From Alteromonas sp. BMJM2 (lineage in GTDB: Bacteria; Pseudomonadota; Gammaproteobacteria; Enterobacterales; Alteromonadaceae): 64,000 bases of DNA. The notes beneath the pieces were generated by a model. It was not told the DNA's origin. It searched no databases and saw nothing but the letters and a program-made list of their open reading frames with translations. Both the position numbers and the translations under genes were made by a program. Shown here piece after piece: positions 44,395 through 53,497 of this stretch (its first letter is position 1; the number at the start of each line of letters is the position of its first letter). The DNA is taken from the NCBI RefSeq assembly GCF_027257845.1, contig NZ_JAPVOT010000005.1, positions 124,001 through 188,000 of the forward strand, given 5' to 3'.

Positions 44395-44806
44395 TGAACG
44401 CGTTTTAACAGATTGTTTTTGCATGCTTTTCTTTTGCATATTTCTCTTTTGCATAATAGCCGTCTCGTCCTGATGTTGAATTTTAATTAAAGCTCGTGAA
44501 TTCACAGCATCAACTTCATATGCTGTGTCTGCGCTATTTTGCTTTTTACTACGAGCCTGTTGAACTTCATACGCTTGCCACCTTACGCTTTCCATAAAAG
44601 ACTCGTTACAGAAGACCGAATACAAACTAGGCGCAAAAGACGATACACAAAAGCTCATTACAAAAGGCTAGTTAAAAGGACATATGGCACGCAAATGATA
44701 ATTATTAGTGATGCTTACGGATTTCAATTCGGTTAGGCTCAACTAAAGTCTATTTCGACTGACCACATTCGGTAAGCCTACTCATTTAGTAGTCTAAACC
44801 TTAGGT

Positions 44807-45196
44807 TTAATGTGGCACTTCTACATGTTTAATACATTCAAACATAAAGGCATCGACCTCGTTTTCTTTGTGGTAGTCGGAGTAATGCAAGCCAACTTCA
44901 GACTCTGTGTTGATATGACGAATCGCCCCTTTTATGGTGCAGCACATACCAGAACTGGGCAGCGTTAAAACAATCTTCACATTGCTACTTTTTGCGTTGC
45001 CAGCAGGAAGGTGCTCGGGCATTGCAGCATCTAACTTTATTCGAATGCCTGAGTAGCTCATATCAACCATGCTTCCCTCTAAGCAAATGCTGCTGTCATC
45101 TGCTGGGTTACTTATCATGATATTCGCATGCACACCTTTGAGACTAAACCGCGGATACTTCCGTTTATCAGGAGCAGTTTGTTCATCAATCGTCAT
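44807..45196 (-). CDS. PilZ-domain c-di-GMP effector
   Basis: A 129-residue single-domain protein. The c-di-GMP motif RxxxR is seen as RKYPR (residues 11-15), and D-x-S-x-x-G as DMSYSG (about 45-50). The rest fits a single PilZ barrel. It probably senses c-di-GMP made and degraded by the several GGDEF/EAL proteins in the window. What it controls is unknown. Confidence 0.9.
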   Translation of the reverse strand: MTIDEQTAPDKRKYPRFSLKGVHANIMISNPADDSSICLEGSMVDMSYSGIRIKLDAAMPEHLPAGNAKSSNVKIVLTLPSSGMCCTIKGAIRHINTESEVGLHYSDYHKENEVDAFMFECIKHVEVPH

Positions 45197-45361
45197 AGTA
45201 TTTGCCTCATTTTTGTTAAGCTTAGCACCACGTAACTAAAACACCACGTTTAACCGGATACCACTCAATAGTCAGAAAAATAAGTCGACAATTAATTACG
45301 CAACATTTCTCAACAACACGTATCATATCGCCAACTTTTAAAAGCTGTGAATGTCTTCTTT

Positions 45362-46645
45362 ATGTCATCATCTGTGTCATCTTCTGCGTCTCCTTTAACG
45401 CTATTTGCCGAATTAGGTTTGTGTAGTGAATTGGTAAACACTGTTACTGAAAAGGGCTACGCCAGTGCCTCCCCTATTCAGCAACAAGCTATTCCAGCAG
45501 TACTCAATGGTCGAGACGTCATTGCGATAGCTCAAACAGGCACGGGTAAAACGGCGAGCTTTTCACTGCCAATTTTGCATTTACTGGCTAATACACCACC
45601 TGCAAAACCGAATTGTGTAAAAGCGCTCATTGTTGCACCAACGCGAGAACTCGCAGCGCAGGTTGCTAAAAACGTTGAAAGCTATAGCGAAGGTATGAAT
45701 ATTCGCTCGACGGCCGTTTTTGGGGGTGTTCGCATTGAGCCTCAAAAATTTGAGCTTGCGCAAGGAGTAGACATTCTAATTGCCACTCCTGGCCGCTTAG
45801 TCGACTTATACAAACAAGGCGATATTAATTTTGAGCATATCGAAATATTGGTGCTTGATGAGGCCGACCGCATGTTGGACTTGGGCTTTGTTGAGCATAT
45901 TCATTTTATACAGAGTCTCTTGCCAAAGCAGCGTCAAACGCTGCTATTTTCAGCCACGTTCTCAAAAGAAATAAAGGCACTAGCTGCCACCATGCTCAAC
46001 AACCCAATGACAATTGAGCTGGCAACGGCTCACGATCATATTGAAAATATCACGCAAATATTGCATCCGGTGGACAAAGCGCGAAAGCACGAGCTTGTCA
46101 TTCATCTTCTTAAAAGTAATGACTGGTCTCAGGTATTGGTTTTTACCCGCACTAAACGCGGTGCAGATGAATTAAGAAACGAATTAGAAGCAATGGGTAT
46201 TGCAGCTGAATCTATACATGCTAATAGAACGCAACACGCGCGCACGCAAGCGCTAGATGGCTTTAGAAATGGCAGCCTGAAAGTACTAATAGGTACCGAC
46301 CTTGCCGCCAGAGGCATCGATATTCAGCAGTTACCCTGCGTTATCAATGTGGATTTACCCTATGTGCCTGAAGACTATATTCACAGAATAGGTCGTACGG
46401 GCAGAGCATCAGCAAAGGGCTTAGCTATTTCACTGTATAGCGACGACGAGACGAAGCAGCTAAGATCAATTGAACGCCTTACGGGTAGGCAATTTAAAAA
46501 GACGTTTATTTCTGAATTTACACCAAAGCCAAAACCGCCAGCGGTTAAAAAAGATAAAATAGAAAAAGATTTATACGGCAATTTCGAAGCTTTTGATAAG
46601 CCTTCAGGCAAGAAGAAATCGAAAGGGCGTAAAAAGCGTCGATAA
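45362..46645 (+). CDS. DEAD-box RNA helicase, RhlE-like
   Basis: A 427-residue RNA helicase. ATG 45362 (MSSSVSSS) is used; a GTG five codons upstream is possible. Motifs are in order: Q-motif GYASASPIQQQAIPAVL, AQTGTGKTASFSLP, PTRELA, TPGR, DEADRMLDLGF, SATFS and HRIGRTGRA. The C-terminal tail is basic (KKKSKGRKKRR), as in RhlE. It may act in cold adaptation or ribosome maturation. It converges with the next gene three bases apart. Confidence 0.92.
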   Translation: MSSSVSSSASPLTLFAELGLCSELVNTVTEKGYASASPIQQQAIPAVLNGRDVIAIAQTGTGKTASFSLPILHLLANTPPAKPNCVKALIVAPTRELAAQVAKNVESYSEGMNIRSTAVFGGVRIEPQKFELAQGVDILIATPGRLVDLYKQGDINFEHIEILVLDEADRMLDLGFVEHIHFIQSLLPKQRQTLLFSATFSKEIKALAATMLNNPMTIELATAHDHIENITQILHPVDKARKHELVIHLLKSNDWSQVLVFTRTKRGADELRNELEAMGIAAESIHANRTQHARTQALDGFRNGSLKVLIGTDLAARGIDIQQLPCVINVDLPYVPEDYIHRIGRTGRASAKGLAISLYSDDETKQLRSIERLTGRQFKKTFISEFTPKPKPPAVKKDKIEKDLYGNFEAFDKPSGKKKSKGRKKRR

Positions 46646-46648
46646 ATG

Positions 46649-46981
46649 TTACCGGTCAAAAAACACATCAATGAGGTCGGCTAGAGACTCCTCTAGCCCT
46701 TCCTCAAACACATCAATATCGATATCGAAGCTGTTCATGTATTTGTCAGCATTCTCACGAGACACAATGCTATTTTTGAACTGAAACTCTAACTCTGGCA
46801 GCGATTTGTCGTAGCGGGGTTTAATCGCCCAACGCAAACAATGGCCGTGATGATTTTTAAGCTTCTGTTTGGCAAAGACACAAAATTCTTCCACGTAATC
46901 TGGGCCTTGCGGCCCAAGGCAGCCAGGCTCAACGCGAAATGTCACCAGCAACTTTTTGTATATTGGGAGCTTTGTTTCCAT
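46649..46981 (-). CDS. Conserved-looking 110-residue hypothetical protein
   Basis: A soluble acidic protein with no signal peptide or membrane helix: PIYKKLLVTFRVEPGCLGPQ near the start, HCLRWAIKPRYDKSLPELEF in the middle and an Asp/Glu-rich end (DIDIDVFEEGLEESLADLI). It reads like a small cytoplasmic alpha/beta protein. I do not recognise a function. Its stop lies three bases from the helicase stop (46645), both genes ending toward each other. Confidence 0.6.
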   Translation of the reverse strand: METKLPIYKKLLVTFRVEPGCLGPQGPDYVEEFCVFAKQKLKNHHGHCLRWAIKPRYDKSLPELEFQFKNSIVSRENADKYMNSFDIDIDVFEEGLEESLADLIDVFFDR

Positions 46982-47045
46982 TGTCTCATTTAATGGCTTA
47001 AAAATTTGAGTATGAGCACATTGCTCTAATATTACCAGTGCAGCG

Positions 47046-49271
47046 TTAGCTCAATAACTTATAAAAATCGCTTTTCGTGAGTGGCTTTGCCAAGTGATAG
47101 CCTTGGAACTTATCTACATTCATTTCAATTAAGGCTTTAAAATGTGCTTCGGTTTCAATGCCCTCAGCCGTCACCTGTAAGCTCAGGCTTTTTGCCATTG
47201 AGTGTATGGCAAGGCAGAGGTTTTTGGCCTCATGATCATCCACAATATCTTTAACGAAACTGCGGTCAATTTTCAAAATGTCAAAGTTAACACTACGTAA
47301 ATAACTCAAGCTGGAATAGGCAATGCCGAAATCGTCAATGGCCGTTTTTACCCCTAGTTCAGAGAGCATTCGCATATTTTCTCGAACCAGCGTTAAATCA
47401 TCGGCAAATACACGCTCGGTTAACTCAAGTATCAAGTTATCGCCTTTCAAGCCATACTTATTTAAGCAGCGGCGAGTTACATCAACTAGGGCGCAGTCGG
47501 CAAGTTGTCGATAGGAAATATTCACCGACATACTAAGCGCAGAATGCCCCTTCTCCTGCCACTCTCGCAGTACCTGACAAGCAGCATCTATAACCCAATC
47601 GCCAATTTGTAAAATTTGGCCACCATCTTCGGCTATTGGAATAAAATCATCTGGCGGAATAAAACCCAGTTCGCTGTGCTCCCAACGCAACAAAGCTTCG
47701 GCGCCACAAAGCACTTTGTTTTTATCGAATATAGGTTGGAACACCAACGACAATTCATTTTTATCCAATGCAAAATTCAAGTCGGTGTTAAGACGAAGCT
47801 TGCGCTGTAAATCAATGTCGTAATCTAGGTTGTAAAAGGCGAATGCGCCTTTCTCGTTAATTTTAGTTCGGTACATAGCTGCATCTGCTTTGCGAAGTAA
47901 GTCGTTAGCATCTTCACTATCAACTGGGTACTGCGCTATGCCCACGCTTGAGCCAATGTTGTGTTGTCTGTTTTGGTAATAAATGGGCTGTAATATCACC
48001 TGTTGCACGCGCTGAACCAAGCGTACAATTTCATCTTTAGACGTATCGATTTCACTGAGCAATATAAATTCATCACCTCCGAAGCGACCGATAAAATCCC
48101 CTTCTCGTACACAGCGCTCTAAACGGCGAGCAACTTCCACTAACACTGCATCGCCGGCTTCATGACCATGCATATCGTTAACGTCTTTAAACTTATCAAG
48201 GTCGATAAAAATAACAGCAAAAGACACATTAGCGTGGAGTTTGAGTAAAGAAGCAAGATGCTCTTGTAGCATTAAGCGGTTTGGCATTTTGGTGAGATGA
48301 TCGTAATGAGCTAGGTGAGACAGCTCAGACTCGTGCTTTTTGCGATCGCTAATGTCTTCTATGGTGATCAAGCTGTGTCGATGTTCATTTTCATCTAAAA
48401 CGCTAAGCGCTGAATATTCAATCCAAACAATTCGTCCATCTTTGGTTTGTATCTGTATTTCACGTGTCGGTTTGTCTACCGTATCTGCACCAAAAAGCCG
48501 GTCGGCGTGCAAACATAGCGTACTCACTGGTTGATAAATTAGCGTATCTTCAGCAAAGCCAAAAGTAGCATGGGCGGTTTGATTAGCACGCTGTATTATG
48601 CCTTTTTCATCTACCAACAACACACTTTGCGCTTTTGAATTAAACACCCCAGAGAACAAGTCACTTTCAAAAGAGGCTAATTTAAGGGCTTTACGCAAAA
48701 ACAGCATTTTTTCGTTTAGCGTGAAGTAGTAAGTGAGCATGATAAGGCTAAAAATTGTTAAACACATCAGCCGAGTAGCCAAGGTATAGCCCATATCACC
48801 TTCGTAGGGAAGTGTGTCCATTTGCTCAGGCCAAACGTAATAATAAACGGTGCCGAGTACACTGATAAACCAAAAGAATATTTGCCCTCGCCAACCCATT
48901 GTTCCACCAGCAAGGATAGGAAAGATAAAAATCCACGCATAGTGCACAGTATCAATACCGCCTGCAAAAGTGACGTTTGCCATGTGTATGGCAAACATAC
49001 AAAACAACATGATTGCTGCTGCTAGCGGTACATTGTTGGTTTTTTTTAAGGCTAAAACGTTTACAAGAATGACAAACACACCTACAGCCTGAGTAATGAC
49101 TACCCAATCTTCCATAAAGCTGTACAAGTCTTTAAAGGTTAACCCCAGCACAATAATGTAGATAATGCTGGTAAAATTAACGATAGAAAATACACCTGAA
49201 GAGCGAGCGCTTATAAAAAAAGTGCTAAGTGCTGATCTCGGTTGTTCAATAGTAATCTTCTCTGTTGTCAT
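47046..49271 (-). CDS. Membrane-anchored PAS-GGDEF-EAL c-di-GMP enzyme
   Basis: A 741-residue protein with six N-terminal helices (residues ~28-190), a PAS domain (about 210-310, HATFGFAEDTLIYQPVSTL), a GGDEF domain with RFGGDEFILLSE, and an EAL domain. The latter shows GAEALLRWEH, MSVNISYRQL, LELTERVF, IDDFGIAYSSLSYL and AEGIETE, so all phosphodiesterase residues that I can check are present. It probably both makes and degrades c-di-GMP in response to a membrane or PAS signal. The next gene encodes a type IV-like pilin. Confidence 0.93.
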   Translation of the reverse strand: MTTEKITIEQPRSALSTFFISARSSGVFSIVNFTSIIYIIVLGLTFKDLYSFMEDWVVITQAVGVFVILVNVLALKKTNNVPLAAAIMLFCMFAIHMANVTFAGGIDTVHYAWIFIFPILAGGTMGWRGQIFFWFISVLGTVYYYVWPEQMDTLPYEGDMGYTLATRLMCLTIFSLIMLTYYFTLNEKMLFLRKALKLASFESDLFSGVFNSKAQSVLLVDEKGIIQRANQTAHATFGFAEDTLIYQPVSTLCLHADRLFGADTVDKPTREIQIQTKDGRIVWIEYSALSVLDENEHRHSLITIEDISDRKKHESELSHLAHYDHLTKMPNRLMLQEHLASLLKLHANVSFAVIFIDLDKFKDVNDMHGHEAGDAVLVEVARRLERCVREGDFIGRFGGDEFILLSEIDTSKDEIVRLVQRVQQVILQPIYYQNRQHNIGSSVGIAQYPVDSEDANDLLRKADAAMYRTKINEKGAFAFYNLDYDIDLQRKLRLNTDLNFALDKNELSLVFQPIFDKNKVLCGAEALLRWEHSELGFIPPDDFIPIAEDGGQILQIGDWVIDAACQVLREWQEKGHSALSMSVNISYRQLADCALVDVTRRCLNKYGLKGDNLILELTERVFADDLTLVRENMRMLSELGVKTAIDDFGIAYSSLSYLRSVNFDILKIDRSFVKDIVDDHEAKNLCLAIHSMAKSLSLQVTAEGIETEAHFKALIEMNVDKFQGYHLAKPLTKSDFYKLLS

Positions 49272-49308
49272 AATTTTCTATCGATACACTTCGTTTCTAA
49301 GTTTCGGC

Positions 49309-49782
49309 CTAATTGCAATCGGTTACCGTAATTGTTGGCTGCTCACCTTGATTGGGATGACGATAGGTAAGTTTGCACACATCACTTGCCGCAATCTCAG
49401 CGTTAGTTAAGTCTGCAGTTTGACGCTCTAACGTAAAGGTGACTTCAGGTGCAGAGCCACTTAATTTCCAATCGTCTTCTGAAAAATCAGCCACTTCTTT
49501 TAAGTTTGTTTGCGTTGCATAAGGGTAGCCGTAACGCACACGAATGCCGGAAGTTAAGGTAGTATCGGCACTCCCCTGCGCCCCTTCAATCAGCGCCTTT
49601 GCATAAACAATTTCCGAAGCCCCTAAAAGCGCCGATTTAAGTCCTTCAAGAGACCCTGCTTGGGCATCTTTTTGCAGATTTAGAAACTTTGGCGCAGCGG
49701 TAACTGCAAGTATTCCTAAAACGACTATTACGATAATTAACTCAATTAGGGTAAAGCCTTTACTGCTGTTGTACTTATTCAT
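49309..49782 (-). CDS. Type IV pilin-like (MSHA-type) prepilin
   Basis: A 157-residue prepilin. The short leader MNKYNSSKG is cut before FTLIELIIVIVVLGILAVTA, with the obligatory Glu5. APKFLNLQKDAQAGSLEGLKSAL follows, which is characteristic for MSHA pilins. Two Cys near the C-terminus (SDVCKLTY and TDCN) would form the disulfide loop. It would be processed by a PilD-type peptidase not in the window. It may aid adhesion. It is a lone copy, away from any msh cluster. Confidence 0.9.
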   Translation of the reverse strand: MNKYNSSKGFTLIELIIVIVVLGILAVTAAPKFLNLQKDAQAGSLEGLKSALLGASEIVYAKALIEGAQGSADTTLTSGIRVRYGYPYATQTNLKEVADFSEDDWKLSGSAPEVTFTLERQTADLTNAEIAASDVCKLTYRHPNQGEQPTITVTDCN

Positions 49783-50024
49783 AAAAATAGGCGCTGCAAT
49801 ATCTATAATTTCGGCAAGTGTATAACATAAAGCAATAATTCCGAAGCAGACAATAGCATAGACGTACAGTGAGTCGTTTAAATCGACACTGCTTATTTAA
49901 TGAACCTTTAACTCGTCGATTGCGTTTACATTTCTGTTAGAAAAAATGTATTTCTTCAATAGTGGCTAATACAAATTGTCTCTATGGCGATTGATTATAT
50001 AGCCAGCAATACAAGGATTTTGAA

Positions 50025-50243
50025 ATGAAACATTATGCTATTAACACCGAAGTTGAATGGGAATGGGGGAAAGGCAGTGCGTCGGGCAATATTCGAGAGA
50101 AGTTTACAAGTGATGTTGAACGCACCATAAAAGGCTCTACAGTTAACCGCAATGCGAGCGAGTCAGACCCTGCTTATATGATTGAACAAGACGATGGAAG
50201 CAAGGTGCTTAAGTCCCATAGCGAGCTTAAAAAAACATCATAA
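50025..50243 (+). CDS. DUF2945 (HVA1 TUDOR-like) small protein
   Basis: A 72-residue soluble protein. AAGGA lies nine bases before ATG 50025. Residues VEWEWGKGSASGNIREKFTS and the closing DGSKVLKSHSELKK match DUF2945 domain proteins, whose usual beginning is V-x-W-x-W-G-x-G and end H-x-x-x-E-L. Some are called hypervirulence-associated TUDOR-like proteins; the role is not known. Confidence 0.85.
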   Translation: MKHYAINTEVEWEWGKGSASGNIREKFTSDVERTIKGSTVNRNASESDPAYMIEQDDGSKVLKSHSELKKTS

Positions 50244-50703
50244 AGGTTAATCTTGGGCGTATTGATCTTTGTTGTACGAGTTTTAGGCTATCTGTGAGGA
50301 AGCCATTTGTTGGCTCAATATGCGTTCATCGCTGTATCTTTATAATCGCTAACTCGAGGATACAGCTGGGGCGCTTTGTACTTCAAATTACTTACCCAAA
50401 TTGATTTCAGTATTCGCTTAATTGAATATTCTATTCTTGTAAAACCTACGCATAGTTTGCAAATGAAACAGCCCGCTATCTTCTTCGCCGTCCACAAATA
50501 AAAAAATGCCAAATAAATTCAAAAGCTTACAAAAATTTCGCACATGGTTTGTTTATTGCAAAACGTTTATTGAATGTTTTTATTGTCCGCAAACAATTCA
50601 AGTGTCACTAATATTAGTTAGTCACTGCAGTGCAGCTAGTAATATTTGTGATGCTGCATCGGCATAAAAACAAGCTTATTCACACTAAAAGGAGTACTTA
50701 ATT
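50244..50703. other. Intergenic region, 460 bases, no gene recognised
   Basis: AT-rich sequence with no ORF I can support. AAAAGGAGTA about nine bases before ATG 50704 is the ribosome-binding site of the next gene. TTTATTGCAAAACG and other AT-rich tracts may hold its promoter. Confidence 0.4.
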
Positions 50704-51255
50704 ATGGGTAACGATCAAAACCTGAAAGGTAAAAAAATTGCCATTTTGGCCACTAATGGATTTGAGCAAAGTGAATTAGTTCAACCCAGAGATGAACTCA
50801 TTAAGCAAGGTGCTACCGTAGACATTTTGTCTATCAATGATCAAACCACCATCACGGCGTGGGATGAAGACAATTGGGGCGATAATGTAGATGTAGATGC
50901 GCAAGTTTCCTCTGTAAACTCTAGTGACTACGATGCGCTGATTTTACCTGGCGGCCAAATAAATCCAGATATTCTGCGTACGAACGATGCAGCGGTCTCT
51001 TTCATCAAAAGTGCTTATTCAGAGCAAAACATTAAAGCAATTGGTGCTATTTGCCACGGCCCATGGCTGCTTGTAGAAGCAAATTTAGCCGAAGATAAGC
51101 AGCTTACGAGTTTCCCTAGCATCAAAACCGATTTGATTAATGCCGGAGCACACTGGAAAGATGAAGAAGTAGTACAAGATGGGAAGTTGGTTACCAGCAG
51201 AAACCCAAACGATATTCCGGCTTTTGTAGAGGCGATAAGTAAGCTTGTAGCATAG
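50704..51255 (+). CDS. DJ-1/PfpI-family protein (general stress or deglycase type)
   Basis: A 183-residue cytoplasmic protein. AAAGGAGT precedes ATG 50704. The family core is GKKIAILATNGFEQSELVQPRDEL, with Glu in GFEQSE, YDALILPGGQINPD and GAICHGPWLLVEA, with nucleophile Cys117. The length and HGPW elbow match PfpI/YhbO-type proteins, which protect against glycation and stress. A bidirectional terminator follows. Confidence 0.92.
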   Translation: MGNDQNLKGKKIAILATNGFEQSELVQPRDELIKQGATVDILSINDQTTITAWDEDNWGDNVDVDAQVSSVNSSDYDALILPGGQINPDILRTNDAAVSFIKSAYSEQNIKAIGAICHGPWLLVEANLAEDKQLTSFPSIKTDLINAGAHWKDEEVVQDGKLVTSRNPNDIPAFVEAISKLVA

Positions 51256-51271
51256 CTGAAAAATCCATAAA

Positions 51272-51300
51272 AAAGGCGCTCGAATGAGCGCCTTTGGCTT
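51272..51300. terminator. Bidirectional terminator
   Basis: AAAGGCGCTC and GAGCGCCTTT pair around GAAT-like loop; A and T runs flank both sides. It lies between two genes that end toward one another. Confidence 0.8.
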
Positions 51301-51340
51301 TTGGTATATTGTATACGCAAATATCAGGCAGTGACTTACA

Positions 51341-51892
51341 TCAAATTGACTCAATCACTTTCTTGAGTGTTTCGTCAAAATTGTCTAATGACACCGGATA
51401 GGTCACTTGGGAGTCATCGATAAAAAACGCAACGTACATATTGCTGCCTTTAAGCATTTGCAATAGCAATTGATCATCAATTAACGTTTTGACTTCACAG
51501 ACGCTGCTGTTGCATCCGTTAATCGGCGCTCTATAAAAAGAGTGTTTGTCGACTTTTATTGCGACGCCCTTATCAACATTGGCCAAAGCACTCAGCCGAA
51601 GAACTAAATGCGGTTTAGCGTCCTTCTTCTTTTTGGCCAACATTACGCCTAAAACGGTGCCTTCACTGGGCTTAACTTTCACCTGCTGAGACGCTACACA
51701 ACTGAGCCCCTCGTTAGATTTTGCAGGTTCACAATTCAACTGCCAACTGTCGGAGTACAACGTCTCGTTAACAACGCTATTGTGTAGATTTGTTGGGCTC
51801 TCGTCGCCCAACTCTTCTACCCAAGCTAGATTGCTAAAGCTAAACAATGCTAAAAGCAATAATACCGTTTTTGGGAAAGTAAATTTTTGCAC
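51341..51892 (-). CDS. IalB-like exported protein
   Basis: A 183-residue protein. GTG 51892 (VQKFTFPKT) is chosen because GGGGGAAG lies a few bases upstream; it opens a signal peptide (TVLLLLALFSFSNLAWV). The mature part shows the pattern of invasion-associated locus B proteins: DSWQLNC, LSCVASQQV, GVAIKVDKHSFYRAPINGC...VCEVKTLIDDQLLLQML and YPVSLDNFDETL. Two disulfides are likely. In this family it is usually periplasmic; the function is not established. Confidence 0.75.
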   Translation of the reverse strand: MQKFTFPKTVLLLLALFSFSNLAWVEELGDESPTNLHNSVVNETLYSDSWQLNCEPAKSNEGLSCVASQQVKVKPSEGTVLGVMLAKKKKDAKPHLVLRLSALANVDKGVAIKVDKHSFYRAPINGCNSSVCEVKTLIDDQLLLQMLKGSNMYVAFFIDDSQVTYPVSLDNFDETLKKVIESI

Positions 51893-51936
51893 TTGCTTCC
51901 CCCCTCTTATAGCGATCATACAGTTCGACAACTCAA

Positions 51937-53271
51937 TTATTTACGTTTTCTTCTCATGAAGAACCCAGCCAATAAGCTAAGTCCAATAAGAGGAAGCGTA
52001 GATGGTGAAGGAACTGCAGCTACTTCAATGCTAATAGGTGTTTGACTTATATCTACCGTTCCCGCACTAACGAATGTTAGTCCCGTAATAAAGGCAGTTG
52101 AATCTGTAGGATCCAAACCAGCTTCTACCTCAATACCAGAAACTCTGAATCGGTCTACACCAAGGCTTCCAAAATCAAATTCAACTCCCGCATTAACTGA
52201 GCCTAAGAAATTAGTGTAGTCGCCGCCGTCCCAACCATAAAGATCGAAAACACCATCACCGATACTAGGTAAAATGACACTCGCAACATTGGGACCGTCG
52301 TGAACTACGTAGTCGTATCCAATAGCTACGATAGGGTCGATAAATATAGGGGTACTTGGCTCTGTTACCTCAAACGTAAAATCAAATACGTCTGGAGTAT
52401 CATCTTCTTCTGGTAAAAGTGGGTTTTCAGGCGAACCTTCTTCATTACAATTAGGTTCACACAAACTAGTCCCATTGTCTAAAAACAATGCCGAGTTTAA
52501 TGCTGTATCACCCGAATTAGTAACCGCAAATGCGATTGTATATTCACCAGCTTCAGTTAACTCTTCTGTAAATTGAAATACACCTGAGATACCATCTGAG
52601 CCTGTAGCAAAACCTGGCCCAGTAGTTGTCGCTAGTACGTCAACTATCGTTTCACCATTCGGGCCTACAAGAATAGCAAACGACGGGTCAGTATAAGGTA
52701 TATAGTCTCGCGCTACGTAATTCCAAGACATGGAAATAGTATCGCCCGCCTCGGCAAAAAAGCTTTGAGAAATTGCAGAACCATTAGTTAGTGAAAAATT
52801 GCCGTTACTCACTGGTTCAATATCTGCTATTTCAACTGGACTTTGATTTTGTGTATTTACGTCGCCCGATTCAGCGCTATTTGCATTAGAAATTACCTCT
52901 TGTGGAATTTCAGGGCCACCTTCAAAGTTACCGCTATCGTTTGTAGAGTTGCCGACACTTTGCGCTTCAAATAAACTACCGACTTGTATACCTAAGAACT
53001 CTTCTATTTCAGTAACAGTAGCACCTTGAGAATCCAAATAGGCCATATGAGTTTGAAAAGGGCTAATCGAATAAACTGTACCATTGTCAGTCGTCACATC
53101 CGTTGAATTTGATGCAACTACGTCTCCAATAAAATCCCAGCCACTTAAATCGCCGGTTTCAAAACCGTGGTTATTTAGAACGATTGGTGCAGCGATTATG
53201 CTTGTAGAACAGATTGTTAGTGCAGCAACAACAGCACTGGCTGTTAGCTTTCGTGAAATGAACTTATCCAT
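51937..53271 (-). CDS. PEP-CTERM-anchored surface protein
   Basis: A 444-residue exported protein. ATG 53271 (MDKFISRKL) gives a proper signal peptide (AVVAALTICSTSIIAAP); the longer frame adds 26 residues. The C-terminus is VPSPSTLPLIGLSLLAGFFM followed by RRKRK, the classic PEP-CTERM sorting signal (short motif, one helix, basic end). The mature N-terminus NHGFETGDLSGWDFIG resembles carbohydrate-binding-like jelly-roll modules. It is very acidic and Ser/Thr rich. No exosortase gene is in this window. Probably it is surface-bound or in the matrix. Confidence 0.88.
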   Translation of the reverse strand: MDKFISRKLTASAVVAALTICSTSIIAAPIVLNNHGFETGDLSGWDFIGDVVASNSTDVTTDNGTVYSISPFQTHMAYLDSQGATVTEIEEFLGIQVGSLFEAQSVGNSTNDSGNFEGGPEIPQEVISNANSAESGDVNTQNQSPVEIADIEPVSNGNFSLTNGSAISQSFFAEAGDTISMSWNYVARDYIPYTDPSFAILVGPNGETIVDVLATTTGPGFATGSDGISGVFQFTEELTEAGEYTIAFAVTNSGDTALNSALFLDNGTSLCEPNCNEEGSPENPLLPEEDDTPDVFDFTFEVTEPSTPIFIDPIVAIGYDYVVHDGPNVASVILPSIGDGVFDLYGWDGGDYTNFLGSVNAGVEFDFGSLGVDRFRVSGIEVEAGLDPTDSTAFITGLTFVSAGTVDISQTPISIEVAAVPSPSTLPLIGLSLLAGFFMRRKRK

Positions 53272-53497
53272 GTTTAGGTAATTCCATGTGTTTAAAAGTA
53301 AAACTGGTCTAGCAAGATCCAAACCAAAAATAAAAACCTTAAAAAACAAAGACTAAAAAAATCTTATTAAAAAAATGTAAAGAATGCGGACACTCAAGGT
53401 TGGGCAGCTCGAGCAGATTTGATATGGTATTTGGACAAAATCAGAGCACATTCCAAAATATGAAATATGCCCTGCTCCGCTTTTTTATCCGACAAAA

